A stretch of 64,000 nt of DNA from Pseudomonas sp. Bc-h (lineage in GTDB: Bacteria > Pseudomonadota > Gammaproteobacteria > Pseudomonadales > Pseudomonadaceae). The notes under the pieces are model-generated. The model saw only the letters and a program-made list of their open reading frames with translations. It did no database searches and was not told where the DNA came from. Position 1 is the stretch's first letter, and each line of letters begins with the position of its first letter. The position numbers and the translations under genes were made by a program. The stretch lies in assembly GCF_002080045.1 (NCBI RefSeq), contig NZ_MUIN01000009.1:188342-252341 (forward strand), read 5' to 3'. This document shows positions 27,801 through 34,961 of this stretch, in pieces.

Positions 27801-28128
27801 CAACTCGATTCTGGTGGTGAGCTTCTGCCGCGAGCGTCTGGCCGAACATGGCGACGCGTTACTCGCTGCACTGGAAGCCGGGTACACGCGCTTTCGTCCG
27901 GTGTGCATGACCGCCCTGGCGATGATCATCGGCATGTTGCCCCTGGCGATTTCCCAGGAGCAGAACGCCCCGCTCGGCCGTGCGGTAATCGGCGGGTTGA
28001 TTCTTGCCACCACCGCCACGCTGCTATTCGTGCCGGTGGTCTTCAGCCTCGTGCATCGTCATTCGCAACCCAAATCAGCTGCCACCCAGGCAAACGCTAC
28101 TGATGGAGAAACACCCCATGTCGTCTGA
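24886..28128 (+). CDS. RND efflux transporter permease subunit
   Basis: This is a 1080-residue inner-membrane protein with the AcrB-like layout: TM1 near residue 15, a large periplasmic loop, TM2-6 (about 335-500), a second loop and TM8-12 (about 880-1060). The proton-relay Asp pair in TM4 is seen in LAVGILVDDATVTIENI (near residue 404). There are long inserts around residues 495-535 with His-rich sequence (HHPEDAFINHHEGDQHG). It drives proton-coupled export through the adaptor and outer-membrane factor encoded next. Substrates are unknown. Confidence 0.92.
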   Translation: MLGLVKTALLKPYTFIVLAIFICIVGPMAALKTPTDVFPDIGIPVVAVVWQYAGLSPDAMAGRVIYTYERSLSTTVNDIEHIESQSLPGMGIVKIFFQPGVDIRTANAQVTAVSQTVLKQMPAGITPPLILNYSASTVPILQMAFSSPTLSEARIRDLVQNSIRLPLSAVPGLAMPTPMGGKQRQITLDLDPQALAAKGLSAQDVGNALAAGNQIIPVGTAKMGSDEYTVLLNNSPKAIDELNDLPIKTVNGALITIGQVAHVRDGSPPQTNIVRVDGRRAVLMPALKNGNISTLSIVDDIRNMLPLINETLPPALKTSLLGDASVFVKESVGSVAREGIIAALLTSVMILLFLGSWRSTVIIAASIPLAVLSAIALLSVTGQTLNVMTLGGLALAVGILVDDATVTIENINWHLEQGKAVKDAIMDGARQIVGPAFVSLLCICIVFVPMFMLQGIAGYLFRPMALAVIFAMGSSFLLSRTLVPTLAMFLLKPHVLESGPGHHPEDAFINHHEGDQHGRQRNVVLRGALRFQQGFERRFSAIRDVYHGLLGLALKRRKAFLLGFLACVLASFALLPSLGEDFFPATDAGALSMHVRLPLGTRIEESAAAFDRIEQRIREIIPANELDTVIDNIGIPLSGIDMAYSSSGTIGPQDGDIQVTLKADHAPTADYVKRLREALPQSFPGSQFAFMPADISSQILNFGAPAPLDLKISGPNGDANRAYALELQRRLQHVPGIADLRIQQSTGYPSLQVDVDRLRAKQLGITEKDVTTSLGASLAGTSQVAPTYWLNPKNGVSYSVVAATPQYRLDSLPTLEALPITGSAGQSQILGGLATIKRVDSPAVVTHYNIQPTLDLFANVQGRDLGGVAKDVQKVIDDMAHLRPKGATVSLHGQIDALHEAFSGLSLGLLGAVVLIYLLIVVNFQSWIDPFVIITALPAALAGIVWMLFLSGTSLSVPALTGAILCMGVATANSILVVSFCRERLAEHGDALLAALEAGYTRFRPVCMTALAMIIGMLPLAISQEQNAPLGRAVIGGLILATTATLLFVPVVFSLVHRHSQPKSAATQANATDGETPHVV

Positions 28129-29284
28129 AAACGCCCCTTCGCGCAAACGCCTGATGCTGATCGGCGTCGGCGGTCTGACCCTGGCGGCGCTGTTGGTCGC
28201 CAACGGGCTGGCCGCACGTACCCGCCATGAACACGCCGTCGCGGCCTGGACCGAAACCCAGTCGGTGCCGGTGGTGACCGTGGTCTCGCCTTCGCAGAAT
28301 GCCCAAGGCGATACCCTGCAACTGCCTGCTCGACTGGAAGCCTGGAGCACGGCGTCGATCAACGCCCGGGTCAGCGGCTACCTGAAAGACTGGAGCGCGG
28401 ACATTGGCAAACAGGTCCAGGCCGGTCAGGTGCTGGCGCAGATCGACAGCCCCGAACTGGATCAGCAACTGGCGCAGACCCGCGCCCATCTCGCCCAGCA
28501 ACAAGCCACCGCGCGCATCGCCGAAACCACTGCCGCGCGCTGGCAACACCTGCTGGCCACGCATTCAGTGTCGCAACAGGAAGTCGACGAAAAGGCCTCT
28601 GCCGCTACGGCTGCGAAGGCCGACATGGAGGCCGCTGCCGCCGATTATCAACGCCTGTCGGACCTCGCTGCCTACAAGACCATTCGCGCGCCGTTCAGCG
28701 GCACCATCACCGCGCGCAACACCGACATCGGCCAATTGATCAAGGCCGACGATGGCGGCGGCACACCGTTGTTCAGCATGGCGGACACTCACCGCCTGCG
28801 GTTGTACGTGCCGGTTCCGCAAAACTATGCCAGCGTGATTCGCCCCGGCATGCAGGTTCAGCTCAGCGTGCCCGAGCATCCCGGACAGACCTACAAGGCA
28901 ACGCTGATGGGCGATTCCACGGCGGTCGATCCGCGCTCCGGCACGCTGCTCGCGCAGTTCGTGGCTGACAACCCCGATGGCGCGCTGTTACCCGGCGATT
29001 ACGCCGACGCGACCTTGCCGATTGCCGCCGGCAGCCACGGCATGAGCATCCCCGCCAGCGCACTGATTTTCCGCGCCAAGGGCACGCAGGTGGCGACCAT
29101 GGACAGCGGCGGTCATGTGCATCTGCGCAACATCCACATCGCCATGGATCTAGGGGACCGGCTGGTGATCGATCAAGGGCTTCAGGCCTCCGACAAGGTG
29201 ATCGACAACCCGCCCGATGCCCTGCGCGAAAACGACGCCGTGCAACTGGCCGACGCCGGAGGTGAGCATGCGCCCAAGGCTTGA
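28118..29284 (+). CDS. RND efflux periplasmic adaptor subunit (membrane fusion protein)
   Basis: The protein has 388 residues from ATG 28118 (GGAG at 28105-28108). It overlaps the end of the permease gene by 11 bp. The N-terminal anchor is RLMLIGVGGLTLAALLVANG. The lipoyl half-motifs (ARVSGYLKDWSADIGKQVQA with GQVLAQIDSPEL, and IRAPFSGTITARNTDIGQLI) flank a helical hairpin (LDQQLAQTRAHLAQQQATAR). It links the permease to the outer-membrane channel in the periplasm. Confidence 0.92.
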   Translation: MSSENAPSRKRLMLIGVGGLTLAALLVANGLAARTRHEHAVAAWTETQSVPVVTVVSPSQNAQGDTLQLPARLEAWSTASINARVSGYLKDWSADIGKQVQAGQVLAQIDSPELDQQLAQTRAHLAQQQATARIAETTAARWQHLLATHSVSQQEVDEKASAATAAKADMEAAAADYQRLSDLAAYKTIRAPFSGTITARNTDIGQLIKADDGGGTPLFSMADTHRLRLYVPVPQNYASVIRPGMQVQLSVPEHPGQTYKATLMGDSTAVDPRSGTLLAQFVADNPDGALLPGDYADATLPIAAGSHGMSIPASALIFRAKGTQVATMDSGGHVHLRNIHIAMDLGDRLVIDQGLQASDKVIDNPPDALRENDAVQLADAGGEHAPKA

Positions 29285-30680
29285 AGGTCTGGCCCTGATC
29301 ATCGCGATGACGCTGCAGGGTTGCTCGCTGGCGCCGACCTATCATGTGCCGCAAGTCTCGCTTCCCGAGCATTACAAGGAAGCCGCCAGCGGCTGGCACC
29401 CCGCGCAACCCGCCGATCGATTGCAGGCCCAGTGGTGGGAGGTGTTTCAGGACAGGCAACTCAATGACCTGCAACAGCAGCTGCTCAAGGCCAACCCCGA
29501 TCTGGCGGCCGCACTGGCCCATTACAATGCGTCCCAGGCCTATGCCAGCCAGCTGCATGCCGGGCTATTTGCGCAGGTCAACGCCAGCGTCGCACCGTTG
29601 CGCCAGCGTCAGTCGGATCGCAGGCCCTTGCGCGGTGACACCCAGCCATCGATCTACAACAGCGATACGGCCGGTTTCAGCCTGAGCTTCGACCCGGACC
29701 TGTGGGGCAAGATCCGCAATCAGGTGGCCGCCGGTGACGCACAGGCCCAAGCCTCCGCCGACGACCTGGCGGTGGCGCGCCTGAGCCTGCAACGCCAGTT
29801 GGCCACCCTTTACGTGCAAGCCCGAGGGCTGGACGCCCAGAGCCGGATTCTCAAGACCTCGCTGGACGACTACACCCAGGCCCTGCAACTGACTCGCGAC
29901 CGCTACGAAGGCAAGATCGCCTCGGAACTGGACCTGACCCGCGCCCAGAGCCAGCTGGCCGAAGCCCAGGCGCAACTCGATGACGTGAAGGCCCAGAGCA
30001 ACCTCAGCGAACACGCCATCGCTGAACTGGTCGGCGTCTTGCCCAGCGACTTTGCGCTCGCCCATGACGCCGACCCGCTGGAACTTCCCCAGATCCCGCA
30101 AACCCTGCCCGGCAGCCTGTTGCAGCAACGTCCGGACATCGCCGCGGCAGAGCGACGGGTGTTCGCCGCCAACGCCAACATTGGCGTGGCGAAGGCTGCG
30201 TGGTACCCGGATTTCAGCCTGACCGGCCTGCTTGGCGGGCAGACTCAGGGCAGCGGCAATCTTCTTGCCGCCGCCAACCGTTACTGGGCGCTGGGGCCGC
30301 TGGTGAACCTGCCGATCTTCGACGGCGGGCGGCGCAGCGCCAACGAACGCCAGGCCAAGGCCGAGTTCGAAGAAGCCGCCGCGCAGTACCACAGCCAGGT
30401 GCTAAAGGCCGTGCGCGAGGTTGAGGACAATTTGGGGCAGCTGCGGGACTTGCAGCAGGAGTCGCAGGATCAACAGGCCGCGGTCGATGCCGCGCAAAGC
30501 GCCGAACGCATGGCGATGAGCAGTTATGAGGCCGGGGCAGTCAATTATCTGGACGTGGTCACCGCCCAGACCACGGCCTTGCAGGCACAACGCCGATTGC
30601 AGGTGGTCGACACCAGCCGCTTGCAGGCCAGTGTCGGATTGTCGGTGGCGTTGGGTGGAGGGTGGAAATCCGGCAGTTGA
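29268..30680 (+). CDS. RND efflux outer-membrane factor, NodT/OprM-type lipoprotein
   Basis: The protein has 470 residues from ATG 29268 (GGAGGTGA upstream), overlapping the adaptor gene by 17 bp. The lipoprotein signal ends MTLQGCSLAPTY (Cys19). It has two homologous OEP halves, with DPDLWGKIRNQVAAGDAQAQ in the first and LPGSLLQQRPDIAAAERRVF starting the second, as in OprM/NodT trimeric channels. It completes the tripartite pump. The three genes overlap, so they form one operon. Confidence 0.93.
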   Translation: MRPRLEGLALIIAMTLQGCSLAPTYHVPQVSLPEHYKEAASGWHPAQPADRLQAQWWEVFQDRQLNDLQQQLLKANPDLAAALAHYNASQAYASQLHAGLFAQVNASVAPLRQRQSDRRPLRGDTQPSIYNSDTAGFSLSFDPDLWGKIRNQVAAGDAQAQASADDLAVARLSLQRQLATLYVQARGLDAQSRILKTSLDDYTQALQLTRDRYEGKIASELDLTRAQSQLAEAQAQLDDVKAQSNLSEHAIAELVGVLPSDFALAHDADPLELPQIPQTLPGSLLQQRPDIAAAERRVFAANANIGVAKAAWYPDFSLTGLLGGQTQGSGNLLAAANRYWALGPLVNLPIFDGGRRSANERQAKAEFEEAAAQYHSQVLKAVREVEDNLGQLRDLQQESQDQQAAVDAAQSAERMAMSSYEAGAVNYLDVVTAQTTALQAQRRLQVVDTSRLQASVGLSVALGGGWKSGS

Positions 30681-30711
30681 TAAGCCCTGATTTCCAGTCA
30701 CGCGTACATCC

Positions 30712-30835
30712 TTGTGGGAGACGCCGGAGGTCACGACGGCAGCGATAGGGTTCATCCGGCAGCGAATAGGTTGCCGATCCGCCGCTTCGCCCGAATCGCG
30801 GCCCGTACCATCGGGACCTCCAGCGTCTCTCACAG
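30712..30835. repeat. Diverged REPIN
   Basis: TGTGGGAGACGCCGGAGGT at the left is answered by ACCTCCAGCGTCTCTCACA at the right end (about 30817-30835). It separates the efflux operon from the Hcp cassette. The remaining gap to 31020 is the cassette's upstream region. Confidence 0.65.
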
Positions 30836-30891
30836 AAATCGCGAAGTTGCAGGACTTAGCACATCCCCTCAGAAATCTAGGTGCGGTGTCT

Positions 30892-30928
30892 GTAGGAAAA
30901 CTAACTGTCGAGATCAAAAATATCCTAC
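30892..30928. promoter_or_regulatory. Inverted repeat upstream of the Hcp/effector cassette
   Basis: GTAGGA (30892-30897) and TCCTAC (30923-30928) are inverted arms 25 bp apart, about 95 bp before the first start codon. The spacer is AT-rich (CAAAAATA). It could be an operator or promoter-proximal element. Confidence 0.35.
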
Positions 30929-30977
30929 GTCCTGCGACGCCTCAGGCAGCTGCGCAACGCCTTGCTTTACCAGAACA

Positions 30978-31013
30978 CTCCAGTACCGAACCGTTTCGGT
31001 AAGGACACTGGAG
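30978..31013 (+). promoter_or_regulatory. 5'-UTR hairpin that contains the ribosome binding site of the Hcp-like gene
   Basis: The outer stem CTCCAGT (30978-30984) pairs with ACTGGAG (31007-31013). The inner stem ACCGAA (30985-30990) pairs with TTCGGT (30995-31000) around a CCGT loop, leaving a 6-base bulge (AAGGAC). The outer 3' arm carries GGAG (31010-31013), the Shine-Dalgarno of the ATG at 31021, so folding would mask it. Confidence 0.5.
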
Positions 31014-31020
31014 AAAAAAT

Positions 31021-31194
31021 ATGGCGTCAGACGCATTCATCAAAACCGACGGGGTCAGTGGCGAGGCCCTGGCTTACAAACACAAGACCTGGATCGAAAT
31101 CGACGGCTATCAGTTCGGCAGTCATCAACGTACGGCCGCCACGGCAAGTTCCACAGGTGGCTGGGACCAAATCGGCTACAAGAAATACGCCTGA
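31021..31194 (+). CDS. Short Hcp-like protein (internally deleted type VI secretion tube protein)
   Basis: The 57-residue frame starts MASDAFIKTDGVSGEALAYK, then HKTWIEIDGYQFGSHQRTAA and TASSTGGWDQIGYKKYA. The first ~47 residues match the N-terminal strands of Hcp tube proteins (x-FIK-x-DG-V-x-GE, K-WIE-x-x-x-Y-x-FG, TASS-GG). The last ten (GGWDQ...KKYA) look like the usual Hcp C-terminus, so roughly 100 central residues are missing. As Hcp is about 160 residues, this cannot form a normal ring. It may be a decayed hcp or a small partner of the next gene, which starts 8 bases after its stop. GGAG lies at good spacing. Confidence 0.6.
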   Translation: MASDAFIKTDGVSGEALAYKHKTWIEIDGYQFGSHQRTAATASSTGGWDQIGYKKYA

Positions 31195-31202
31195 GGAATC
31201 CC

Positions 31203-32180
31203 ATGGCCACTCCCTACAGCTTCATCAACCCGCGAATGCAAACCTACCAGGGCCTGAAATCCAGCGTTTCACTCGCCGGTAAATCCCTGGCCAAGTTCGA
31301 CACCCTCAACGCGCATATCCGCGACAGCGTGGTGCTCGCCGGCGAACTGGTCATCATTGGCGACTACTCGACCAAATCGTGCACCGCTCAAGAGGCCTAC
31401 CTGATGAGAAAGGCCACTGAAGTGCACCACATGCTGCTTATCAACGGCATGGAAGGCGACAGTTACGTCCTCGATAACTACGACTTCCTGCAGGACATCC
31501 TCGACAGAACCTCGATAGCGACCGGCGTCGCTTCCGATGGCTGGAGCCGACACCTTAGAAATATCGAAAGCAGCCTGCAAGACATCAAAGCGTTGTACAA
31601 AACCCACCTCTCTTCAGGGAAGCTCGAGAACAAGGACATATTCTTCCAAAAACGCGCACTGCTCGAAGCCAACATCCAGAAGCAACTGAACAGCTACGCC
31701 AGCACCGGCTCGGGACTGGGTCGAAACACCCGCATCAAGGACATGTTGGGCCTGTCGACCAAGAGCTATTCGAAGCAACGCGAAATCGCCCGTTACGCCG
31801 ACACCGTTGCTGGCGTGGCGAAAGCGGCAACTATCGTTAAACGAGGTGGATACATCGGCGTCGCGCTTGATGTGGCGTCAACTTCGCTTGAAATCAGAGA
31901 AGCTTGCCTTGCCGGGGATGAGCGACAGTGCAGGAAGGCGCGGTATGTGGAGGGAGGGAAGTTGATCGGAAGTTTGGGTGGCGGTGCTGTCGCCGGCTAC
32001 TACGGTGCAACTACTTTGGAGAGCGCGTGCGTGGTGATCATGGGCGCAGCCACTAGAGGGCTTGGAGCTTCAGTATGTCTTGCATTGGGTGGCGCAATAA
32101 TGAGTTGGGCGGGTAGCGAGGTTGGCTCAAATCGTGGAGAAGCGCTCGGTGAAATAATGTATGAGAGTCTTTATGACTAG
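31203..32180 (+). CDS. Putative type VI secretion effector with C-terminal glycine-zipper membrane region
   Basis: The protein has 325 residues from ATG 31203 (MATPYSFINPRMQTYQGLKS). GAGGAAT overlapping the previous stop supplies the ribosome site. Residues 1-195 are soluble and helical, with no signal peptide. Residues 200-315 alternate small and hydrophobic residues with GxxxG repeats (GGKLIGSLGGGAVAGYYGAT, RGLGASVCLALGGAIMSWAG), as in pore-forming toxins such as Tse4-like effectors. A Cys pair (EACLAGDERQC) lies before the zipper. The position after an Hcp-like gene and 20-bp overlap with a small membrane protein gene suggest effector/immunity. The function is inferred, with no catalytic motif seen. 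Confidence 0.55.
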   Translation: MATPYSFINPRMQTYQGLKSSVSLAGKSLAKFDTLNAHIRDSVVLAGELVIIGDYSTKSCTAQEAYLMRKATEVHHMLLINGMEGDSYVLDNYDFLQDILDRTSIATGVASDGWSRHLRNIESSLQDIKALYKTHLSSGKLENKDIFFQKRALLEANIQKQLNSYASTGSGLGRNTRIKDMLGLSTKSYSKQREIARYADTVAGVAKAATIVKRGGYIGVALDVASTSLEIREACLAGDERQCRKARYVEGGKLIGSLGGGAVAGYYGATTLESACVVIMGAATRGLGASVCLALGGAIMSWAGSEVGSNRGEALGEIMYESLYD

Positions 32181-32538
32181 ATCGGTGATAGAGAAAGTCG
32201 TGACACTGGTGGTAATGTTACCCCTTCCGATGATTGTAATCTGGACAGGTGTCACATCTCATATTCTGTCGAATAGACTGCAGCAGATATTTGAGAACAG
32301 TCTGATCATACGTCAAAATCGCGACCTGCATAGGAGGCTTGGAGTCGCTGGGGAGATTATCATATGCGGGCATGTCTGCCTTGTTTGTTTGATGCCCAGG
32401 TTATATATCTGGAGAGGGGTAGCGCTGCGTAGCGAAATAGAGGCGCTACCCAAAAACCTCAAAATGTGGCTGTATCCACCCTTCATTGCGTCCTTTGTTT
32501 GGTGCTCCGCTTTGTTAATCAGCGGTTTGATTTTTTAG
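32161..32538 (+). CDS. Small membrane protein, putative immunity protein of the upstream effector
   Basis: The protein has 125 residues with three hydrophobic segments (about 9-33, 60-80 and 104-125) and a basic loop (RQNRDLHRRLG). It starts inside the effector gene (20-bp overlap; ATG at 32173 is an alternative), so translation is coupled. Integral-membrane immunity proteins commonly neutralise pore-forming type VI effectors. Base composition is clearly more AT-rich than neighbouring genes, suggesting acquisition. No family is recognised; the role rests on context. Confidence 0.5.
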   Translation: MRVFMTRSVIEKVVTLVVMLPLPMIVIWTGVTSHILSNRLQQIFENSLIIRQNRDLHRRLGVAGEIIICGHVCLVCLMPRLYIWRGVALRSEIEALPKNLKMWLYPPFIASFVWCSALLISGLIF

Positions 32539-32585
32539 GCAAGTGAAACGCTATGCGCCGCCGTGTCCTTAATAAGAAAAATCCT

Positions 32586-32671
32586 TGTGTAAGGGAGCTT
32601 GCTGGCGAAGGCTTCGGCACTGCCAATGCAGATGTATGTAATCTACCGAAGTCTTCGCAAGCTCCTTACCC
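32586..32671. repeat. REPIN
   Basis: GTGTAAGGGAGCTTGCTGGC faces GCAAGCTCCTTACCC at the other end, with CGAAGGCTTCGG/CCGAAGTCTTCG inner arms. It bounds the effector/immunity cassette on its right, as another REPIN does on its left. Confidence 0.75.
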
Positions 32672-32699
32672 AGAACCGATGTTCAGTCTGGATAAAATC

Positions 32700-33554
32700 T
32701 CAGGCCTCAACCATCGCAAAATCGAACAACACCTGGGGCGCTTCGATCAGCAGTGAGCGCATGACCTGCGGCGGACATTCCAGTGCCTGTAGTTGCTCGA
32801 CCACCGAGCCGTAACTCACCCGACCTTCATGCTGGGTATGGGGCCAGTCGCTGCCCCACACCAGACGTTGCGCGCCGAAACTCTGCACCAGCAGCGGCAA
32901 AGCGGCGCGGGCGAAGTCGAGGTTTTCCTGTTCGCTGCCCTCCAGCCGATAAATGCCCGACACCTTCATCCACAACCGACCGCTCAGGCCCAGTTCCAGC
33001 ATCTCGCGAAAACCCGGTTGATCCAGCCCCAGTCGTGCGTCCGGTCGACCGAAATGATCGATCACCAGCTTCACGCCGAACGGCATCAACGCCCGGATCA
33101 AATCCGGGATGTCAGCGACATGGCGGTGCAGTTCCACATGCCAGTCCAGCTCGGCGATGTGATGAAACAGCGTTTTCCACTGTGGCTCGGAAAAGTCTGG
33201 CAGCGCCTTGCCCATCAGGTTCAGGCGAATGCCCACCACGCCCAGACGATCCATCTCGTCGAGCTCGGTGCGGCTGATAGCGCGATCGACCACCACCACG
33301 CCGCGCAACTGCCCGGGCGCCTGGCGCAAGGCGTCGAGCAGGTAGCGGTTGTCGGTGCCCAGAAAGCTCGGTTGCACCAGCACGCCGTGGCTCAGGCCAT
33401 GGGCCTGCAAGTGCCTGCAATACATTGCCAGCGTGGCGTCGTAATCCGGTGAATAGCGTCTTGCCGATGTCAGATCCAGCTCCCTGCTGAATACGTGTGC
33501 GTGGCCGTCGATGCCAAGAATCGACGCGGGAAAGGTATCGGACATGGATCTCAT
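32700..33554 (-). CDS. Amidohydrolase-2 family metal-dependent hydrolase (PDC lactonase-like)
   Basis: The protein has 284 residues; an ATG three codons later (33545) is equally possible. The TIM-barrel amidohydrolase features are GIDGHAHVFSREL (metal HxH), VELHRHVADIP, LVIDHFGRPDA (His) and LVWGSDWPHTQHEG (Asp). It is closest in layout to 2-pyrone-4,6-dicarboxylate lactonase/aminocarboxymuconate-type hydrolases, which open lactone rings. It is last in a minus-strand set after a GntR regulator and an MFS permease (45-bp gap), so the permease probably imports its substrate or a precursor. Confidence 0.85.
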   Translation of the reverse strand: MRSMSDTFPASILGIDGHAHVFSRELDLTSARRYSPDYDATLAMYCRHLQAHGLSHGVLVQPSFLGTDNRYLLDALRQAPGQLRGVVVVDRAISRTELDEMDRLGVVGIRLNLMGKALPDFSEPQWKTLFHHIAELDWHVELHRHVADIPDLIRALMPFGVKLVIDHFGRPDARLGLDQPGFREMLELGLSGRLWMKVSGIYRLEGSEQENLDFARAALPLLVQSFGAQRLVWGSDWPHTQHEGRVSYGSVVEQLQALECPPQVMRSLLIEAPQVLFDFAMVEA

Positions 33555-33599
33555 CTATCGAAAAATGCGCGATGCGAAGGGCACCGCGCAGGAAAGGCA

Positions 33600-34889
33600 T
33601 CAGGCACTCGCGGTCTCGTTGCGACCGGTCGAACCCTGCGCGGCGGCGGCGCTGGCTTCCAGGCTGCGACCACGGGTTTCCGGCAGGCACAACGCGGCGA
33701 TCACGGCAACGCCGTAAGCAATGCCGGCGTCGATGCCGATGGCCGAACCCAGCGACATGGATTCGCTCATGTGACCGACCAGAAACGGGAACACCGAGGA
33801 CAGCACGCGGCCGAAGTTGTAGCAGAAGCCCACCCCTGCCCCGCGCACATCAGCCGGGTACAACTCGTTGAACAAGGCGCCGAGGCTGGCCGGGATACCG
33901 GCGGCGAAGAAGCCCAGCGGGAAGCCGAGAAACAGCATCTGGGTGTTGGTCAGCGGCAGGAACACGTAGCACTGCACGGTGATCACGCAGCACAAGGCGA
34001 ACAGCACGATGTTCATGCGCCGGCCGATGCGGTCGATCAGGAACCCACTGGCCACGCAACCACACCAGAAGGCGAAGATGATGACTGCCAGGTAGCCACC
34101 GGAGTTGAGTACCGACAGGTTGCGTTCGGTTTTAAGGAAGGTCGGCAGCCAGGTCATGACCGCGTGGTAACCGCCGTGGGCGCCCAGACCAAGCAAGCCG
34201 CCGAGCAGGGTTACGCGGATCAGTTCGGGGCGGAAAATACCGGCCAGCGACTTGAAGAAACTCTGCGGGATGGCTTTGTCTTTCTGCAGACGCTGGAAGC
34301 TGTCCGGCTCTTCGACGTTGCGGCGCACCCAGATGATCAGCAGCGATGGCAGCAGGCCGACCAGGAACATCACGCGCCATGCCATGTCTTGCGGCACGAA
34401 GGAGTAAATGAGGGCAAACACGCCCACCGCGAGGCCCCAGCCCACGGCCCATGCGCTCTGCACGGTGCCCATGACCTTGCCACGGTATTTCGGGTTGATG
34501 GTTTCAGCCATCAGCACCGCGCCCGCAGCCCACTCGCCGCCGATGCCGAAGCCTTGCAGCGCCTTGACCACCAGCAGTGAGCTGAAGCCGGTGACGAACG
34601 CGGACAGGAAGGTGAAGAACGAGAACCAGAGGATCATCCATTGCAGCGTGCGCACCCGACCGTAGCGGTCAGACAGCGTGCCGCCGACCCACCCGCCCAG
34701 CGCCGAGGTGATCAGGGTCACGCCGCTGATCAGGCCGGCATCGCCCTTGCTCAGGGCAAACGCGGCGATCAGGGCCGGAATGGCCAGACCGAACATCTGG
34801 ACTTCAAGGGCGTCCAGCGACCATCCGCCGAAGCAGGCCCAGAACGTCTTGCGCTCCCGAGGTGTCACCTGGCGATACCAATTGAACAT
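33600..34889 (-). CDS. MFS transporter, aromatic-acid/sialic-acid:H+ symporter-like
   Basis: The protein has 429 residues and 12 predicted helices. N-terminal GGWSLDALEVQMFGLAIPAL corresponds to the D-x-x-D/E motif of the AAHS-like group. MFS motif A is seen in GGTLSDRYGRVRTLQW, with KALQGFGIGGEWAAGAVLMA in helix 4. Members import organic acids with protons. It lies between the GntR gene (72-bp gap) and the amidohydrolase gene on the same strand, so a small catabolic operon is likely. The substrate is unknown. Confidence 0.87.
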   Translation of the reverse strand: MFNWYRQVTPRERKTFWACFGGWSLDALEVQMFGLAIPALIAAFALSKGDAGLISGVTLITSALGGWVGGTLSDRYGRVRTLQWMILWFSFFTFLSAFVTGFSSLLVVKALQGFGIGGEWAAGAVLMAETINPKYRGKVMGTVQSAWAVGWGLAVGVFALIYSFVPQDMAWRVMFLVGLLPSLLIIWVRRNVEEPDSFQRLQKDKAIPQSFFKSLAGIFRPELIRVTLLGGLLGLGAHGGYHAVMTWLPTFLKTERNLSVLNSGGYLAVIIFAFWCGCVASGFLIDRIGRRMNIVLFALCCVITVQCYVFLPLTNTQMLFLGFPLGFFAAGIPASLGALFNELYPADVRGAGVGFCYNFGRVLSSVFPFLVGHMSESMSLGSAIGIDAGIAYGVAVIAALCLPETRGRSLEASAAAAQGSTGRNETASA

Positions 34890-34961
34890 GGTTCTTGTCC
34901 TTATATGTGTGTGAAGCGGCAGTTATCGAGCCCGCTCTAAGTGGCAGGATTCGTCGTTGCG

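Noticed and set aside
30714..31202. N-terminal extension of the effector frame
   Set aside because: It runs through a REPIN and across the Hcp-like gene in another frame. The ATG at 31203 has a ribosome site and a sensible start.
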